This document shows, piece after piece, positions 59,880 through 64,000 of a stretch of DNA of 64,000 nt. The DNA lies in assembly GCA_036023115.1 (NCBI GenBank), contig JAYKKT010000056.1, positions 1,444,001 to 1,508,000 of the forward strand. Direction: 5' to 3'. Source of the DNA: Brasenia schreberi (Eukaryota > Streptophyta > Magnoliopsida > Nymphaeales > Cabombaceae). The position numbers and the translations under genes are program-made. Below the pieces are notes generated by a model. The model was given only the letters and a program-made list of their open reading frames with translations. It had not been told where the DNA came from and searched no databases. Positions within the stretch are counted from its first letter, which is position 1; the number at the start of each line of letters is the position of its first letter.

Positions 59880-60175
59880 GGAGGCCCCTCTCATAGCTTC
59901 TACTAACCTTTTCCTACTCCTCATCCACCAGCATGATATATCATATTCATCTTAAATTTGCTGCTTTAGTTCATGATAACCAGACAGGTATGGGCTTTAT
60001 ACTCTGATATTAACATGAGAAATATGTTACCTTTTCATGAGTTCAAATGCAAGTTGTTGCAACATCATATATGTCCAATATATAAGACTAATGCACATAA
60101 GAGTTTATTTTCTTCAAGATTTTCCAAACAATATATTTTGGTACTATGTCAAAAGCTTCCTCTGCACCAATGAAT
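59880..60175 (-). mobile_element. RTE-type LINE remnant, minus strand
   Basis: Minus-strand IGAEEAFDIVPKYIVWKILKK (60171 downward) matches the IDLEKAYDRVPRE-LW-LEKK block of RTE reverse transcriptase. Further down, LVDE near 59,930 resembles the stretch after the FADD box. The rest is decayed. This is a different part of the protein from the remnant at 478-850. Confidence 0.5.
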
Positions 60176-60303
60176 ATAGTGCCAAGGTTGGACCTAAATT
60201 ATTTCATCAGGATATATCATCTATTCAAACAAAATAATGGACTTACATGTTATATACTTGTCTATATTCTACCAAGTAGAGAACTTTCATTCTAAGCTTT
60301 CTT

Positions 60304-60549
60304 TTAACTTCTTTGTCCTCTGTCTGAAGATTTTTCCTCTAAGGCAGCAGGATAGAGCAAGCCAAAATTTGATTGTGGAACATCACCACTTGGGGTACTG
60401 GCTCCATTAGATGCCATATCTTCTTTCTGTTCAGCAGGATCAGAACGTACATGATCAGATGAATAGGAATCCCCAGTCCCACTTTCACGTTCAGCGGTGT
60501 CTGTTACCTTTATATGTGAACGAACTTTGTTTGTAACTTTAGATGCCTG
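60304..60549 (-). CDS. Unidentified open exon-like segment
   Basis: A minus-strand frame open from 60720 to a stop at 60304. The last 80 codons, after a CAG at 60550, are hydrophilic and non-repetitive, rich in S, E, D and K (VTDTAERESGTGDSYSSD, HVRSDPAEQKEDMASNGAST). They look more like a disordered coding tail than random AT-rich DNA. A possible splice acceptor lies at that CAG. I recognise no family and see no neighbouring exon, so it may equally be chance or an old gene fragment. Confidence 0.25.
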   Translation of the reverse strand, partial: QASKVTNKVRSHIKVTDTAERESGTGDSYSSDHVRSDPAEQKEDMASNGASTPSGDVPQSNFGLLYPAALEEKSSDRGQRS

Positions 60550-60576
60550 CTTCAATAAACCAAACATCGACATGAT

Positions 60577-60613
60577 ATATTCTTCATACATCCGAAAGAT
60601 GTATGAAGAATAT
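60577..60613. other. Perfect 16-bp inverted repeat (hairpin)
   Basis: The arm ATATTCTTCATACATC (60577-60592), a 5-base loop CGAAA, then the exact complement GATGTATGAAGAATAT (60598-60613). Too short for a miRNA precursor and with no T-run beside it. Confidence 0.9.
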
Positions 60614-60720
60614 AGGATTGATGTATAAGTACTCAATTCTTTTCCAAGGTACATAATAAGGATTTCTTTATTTTGCATCTTACATATCCTTTGTGTTGAT
60701 CTACAGAATATGTAATCCAA

Positions 60721-62636
60721 TACAAAGTTGATGCGGCAAGAGATTAAACTACTTCATTTGCAACTACTCTTTGGGAAAGAGAACTCACAACAAATATATT
60801 TTCACAGTTATCTATACTGTTTATCAATGTGTTACTTCTTATAATTGTTGCAAGGGGCCTCGAGACAGTGGATTGTTATTCCAAGATTAGGAGGCCCAAA
60901 AGATCATAATTGCTACACCTGAAAACCACTTTCAGCAAAGAGGAACCTATATCGTTGAAGCAGCAATTGACTTTTTCATGATTCTCAAATATTTAGTGCC
61001 ATATATGTTCTTATAAGAATGATGAAGTATCAACTGTGAGGAGTTCAAACACGAGCAAGAATTGCATTGCAAGCTAAAGACCACCAGTCTGTGATAACCA
61101 AGAAGACGGTCAACAAAGCTATCATAACAATTTTCTACTTGCAAATTTCAATTACACCAAGGAAAACAATGGCAGTTCTATTGTTCAAAGAAGGGGTTAA
61201 TGTGCACTATTTAAGAGATCAAACATTTCAGATACTTGTGCAACTCAACTTCTACATCCACAATGTACTGAATTCTAGTATGCCCTCTCACAAGGGCACC
61301 AGTTGGGGTGCACGCCTGGAATTGTTTAACAAGAAAACATAAATGATCCACTAATTTATTAATTTACATGCTTCTGAAAAGAACAATAAAACAATAATGG
61401 AAGGAGCTCATGATGAGTATAATGTTTGTGAAAGTATTACCAAAGTCTAAAAAAAACTCATTCAACCATATTTGGATCCAAGACAAAAGCAATTGAATGA
61501 CTGAAACCAAAGAGAGTGGTGTCTTGAATCATTTTGAACTTGTGGTTGAAAAGCAGTTCTTATTGATTCAGTATATTCTGTTGACAACAGGACACGATGG
61601 ACACATATAAGGTTGGTTGCGTCAAATAAGCTACCAATATGGAATAGACTCTTAGGAAAGGAAAATGAACATCTTGGCAACTATGGGATACTATAGCATA
61701 TTTTTATTAAAGCAGAGGTGATAGATTACTCTGGCCCTTCCGTTCATCATATAAACAAAAATTAGAGTGATTGATCAGAAAGTGTTTGATCTATGAAGTA
61801 AAGAATAAACAAAGTAATCAGGAAGAAAATATTTACATCTCTCTGCCCATAATATGTTTATAAGTACCTCTCCTGCTCTCTGTGAAGAACAAACGATGAC
61901 ATGATTTATTTAACAGTTTTACAAAGAGAATGACTCAGCATTTCAATGTAACAATGGTCTTAATAGTGGCATTTTCAGTGCGCTAATTTTGACAATTAAG
62001 ATTGACCAAACCTTGAAAGAATGTCGTTTCAACAGATGAATTCCATTCCTCACCGGCCTTAACACTAGCTATTTCTACAGTTATTTGTCCAGAGGTGAAA
62101 ACATCAAGTTGCCAGAAAATAGAGCTTCACGATCTGTCAATACCAGAAACAAAAGTACCATGTTAAAGCCATCTTATAGATTTCAAATAGAACAGGTTTG
62201 TCTATGGATTTCACTAAATTTTCAATTAAACACAGTAAAGATAATCATTTAACATAACTTGGAACATAAGACTAGTCAATCATGTAATTAGGGAAAGGAA
62301 TCATCAAGCTTTCAAAACCTCCACCATCACAACTTCAAACATTTACTGAAGACAGCAAAATTGTTATCCAACTGCAAGCTGTTCATTAACACATGCATCA
62401 AATTAATATGGATTCCATGCAGTTTCAGGGGAGATATCTGGAGCAACGATAACAGTACATGTTGTGACTCACTGCATGAAAAACAATTACAGAGGACATA
62501 ATAAATTCTACTAAACATGCACTATGAAGTAAGATACGACAAATTGGTTAACAGGACCTGCCAAATAAACCTGTGCATTCATATATTTGTGAAGTGCTAT
62601 GAATGTGAACCTGAATATCTGCTATTTGTTAGAGAA
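60721..62636. other. Intergenic, nothing recognised
   Basis: AT-rich. Short open frames on both strands show no conserved motif. No RNA gene or transposon end recognised. Confidence 0.4.
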
Positions 62637-62905
62637 TGAAGTCGTGTCCCAATATTGGACCCGTGTAGCTCCTAGCCCATGTTTTGTACTACTTGTATTT
62701 CTTAATTAATAGTATAGGCAGTTTAGTCATTCAAGTTAGAATTAGAGTATAAATTGTAATTAGGGTTCAGGTTTAGTCTTAGAGGCTGCAGCCAGAAAAG
62801 AAGCACATAGTGCCAACCTATGTATATGTGCAGATAGGAAGGTTCTCCAATCTGCTGAAATCTGTAAGTATTCTTCGTCCTATCAATAAATCGTTGTTTA
62901 GAACA
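62637..62905 (+). repeat. 5' LTR of a third Copia element of the same family
   Basis: Begins TGTTAGAGAATG and ends AGAACA. TATAAAT at 62748-62754 is followed by TAGGGTT (62761-62767) and GTTTAG. It shares the 'cagtttagtcattcaagtta' block with the LTRs at 19,887, 25,475 and 28,611. A primer-site-like TTGTATCAGATCC follows at once. Confidence 0.78.
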
Positions 62906-64000
62906 TTGTATCAGATCCTATAAGGCCTCAAATCATGCATTTTGATAGGGCAGTTCAGCCACAAATCACCAGGAGACGATTGGGAAGGCTGAGTGTCAGT
63001 CCTGGTGATATTGCTCCTTTGATTCAAGCCAAACGTTATCATCTACATGGCGGGAAAAGGCAAAGGTATTGACAATTCCTTTATGGTTTCAGAAATTCCC
63101 ACGAATGAGAAGATAGAAACCTTTCACTCCACGGTAGCATCCGCTCCCTTAATTGGAGGAGGGAAGATGCTTTAATTTCTTTGTAGCTTCTCCAATCCAT
63201 GTTGTCATCCATTGCGAAAACATTCATGTATCTTGAATTAGTCACTGACATATGGCATGTCGTTTCTGAAGCGTATTCCAGAAGAAAGAATGTGCAAAGG
63301 AATACGAAATATCAGAAAATATCACGAAATGTAAACAGGGCACACATTCGATCAACGATAACTATGTTGATCTTCATGGTTTGTAGGATGAACTTAAGTT
63401 CTACACAAACATTAAATGTTAAGCATGTTATACTGAAGGAAGGTAGAATCATAAAAGAAGAAAGTATTTGACTTAATGTGGGGTGTAAACCCCGAATACG
63501 AAGCCATAAAGATAACGTCTTAGACTGTGAAGAGCTCCCTTCGCTTGGGATAGGACATTCTCTATTAATTTGAGAAGATCGCCAAAATCTCGAAAAGGAG
63601 ATCACACCTCTCACCGAACAACATGCACTTCCAACTAGGGTAGACCATCCACATTATGGTGGAAGGTGTCGTGATCGATTCTATTTCGAAGAAAAGGAAG
63701 TATGCTCTCACTACGAAAAACCAAGACATTCAAAGGAATAATGTTGGCAATTATGTGACAGACCTGATTAACTTACACCACGTAACAATTCTACCCATAT
63801 TTCCCAAAGTACAACGGCTGGTTCAGATGGTATTCATGAACTAATAAAGAGGATCGAAGGTTTGGAAACCCGACTTCATGATAGTCAACAAGTTTTTACT
63901 TCTCAAGCTACGCTAGCTCAAGTTACACATATTCTGAAGGGTAACACATCTTATTCCTCTCAATCTAAACCTTGGATAATTGATTTTGGTATTACCGATC
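62906..64000 (+). mobile_element. Copia element, gag to protease (runs off the window)
   Basis: After the primer site, gag starts at 63049 (MAGKGKGIDNSFMVSE), matching MASKGKAIETTFMMSE of the 19,887-25,770 element. It stops after about 40 codons. Decayed gag continues near 63,199-63,290 with KTFMYLE-V-DIW and VSEAYSRRKNVQR. The window ends in SKPWIIDFGITD, the protease active-site region where DSGATD is expected, so the Ser and Ala of DSGA are replaced. The element therefore entered in plus orientation and is already dead in gag and protease. Confidence 0.78.

Overview
The window is AT-rich nuclear DNA of a flowering plant. GT/AG introns separate short plant-type exons. Copia, Ty3, L1, RTE, MULE, hAT and Tourist remnants are dense, several with exact target-site duplications (TSDs). 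An RWP-RK (RKD-type) transcription factor gene and two copies of a plant omega-amidase (nitrilase-like) gene are present. I cannot name the species from the sequence.

Layout. 1-1000: decayed RTE-type LINE. 1.75-3.56 kb: 3' part of an omega-amidase gene (copy A). Its last four exons are intact, but its middle exons look eroded. 6.4-11.6 kb: a large dead MULE-like region with transposase and OTU relics on + and a plant-mobile-domain relic on -. 12.6-33.7 kb: a second omega-amidase copy (copy B), exploded over 21 kb and clearly a pseudogene. The codon aligned with the catalytic cysteine is a stop, one exon is missing, and the introns are filled with a hAT relic, an RTE LINE tail, a GC-rich organelle-like island and nested Copia elements. 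34-35.1 kb: L1 LINE relic. 35.3-41.3 kb: dead Copia element with two LTRs. 44.9-45.7 kb: Ty3 integrase relic. 46-49.4 kb: microsatellites and DNA-transposon or LTR debris. 52.2-55.7 kb: the only gene that reads through intact, an RKD-type RWP-RK factor of six exons, with a Tourist-like MITE in one intron. 55.8-57.6 kb: a complete non-autonomous hAT-type element with 8-bp TSDs. 58-62.6 kb: SINE-like, RTE and unidentified sequence. 62.6-64 kb: 5' end of another Copia element, cut by the window edge.

Nesting gives an order of events. Omega-amidase was duplicated and copy B decayed. A plus-strand Copia element entered copy B. It was later split at a GTCCT target by a minus-strand Copia element with nearly identical LTRs. 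Separately it received a 0.68-kb DNA element that carries a captured fragment of an RRM RNA-binding gene. The younger Copia element looks chimeric and was probably already coding-defective when it inserted.

Exon coordinates were read by eye from splice sites and protein similarity. No database search or expression data were available.
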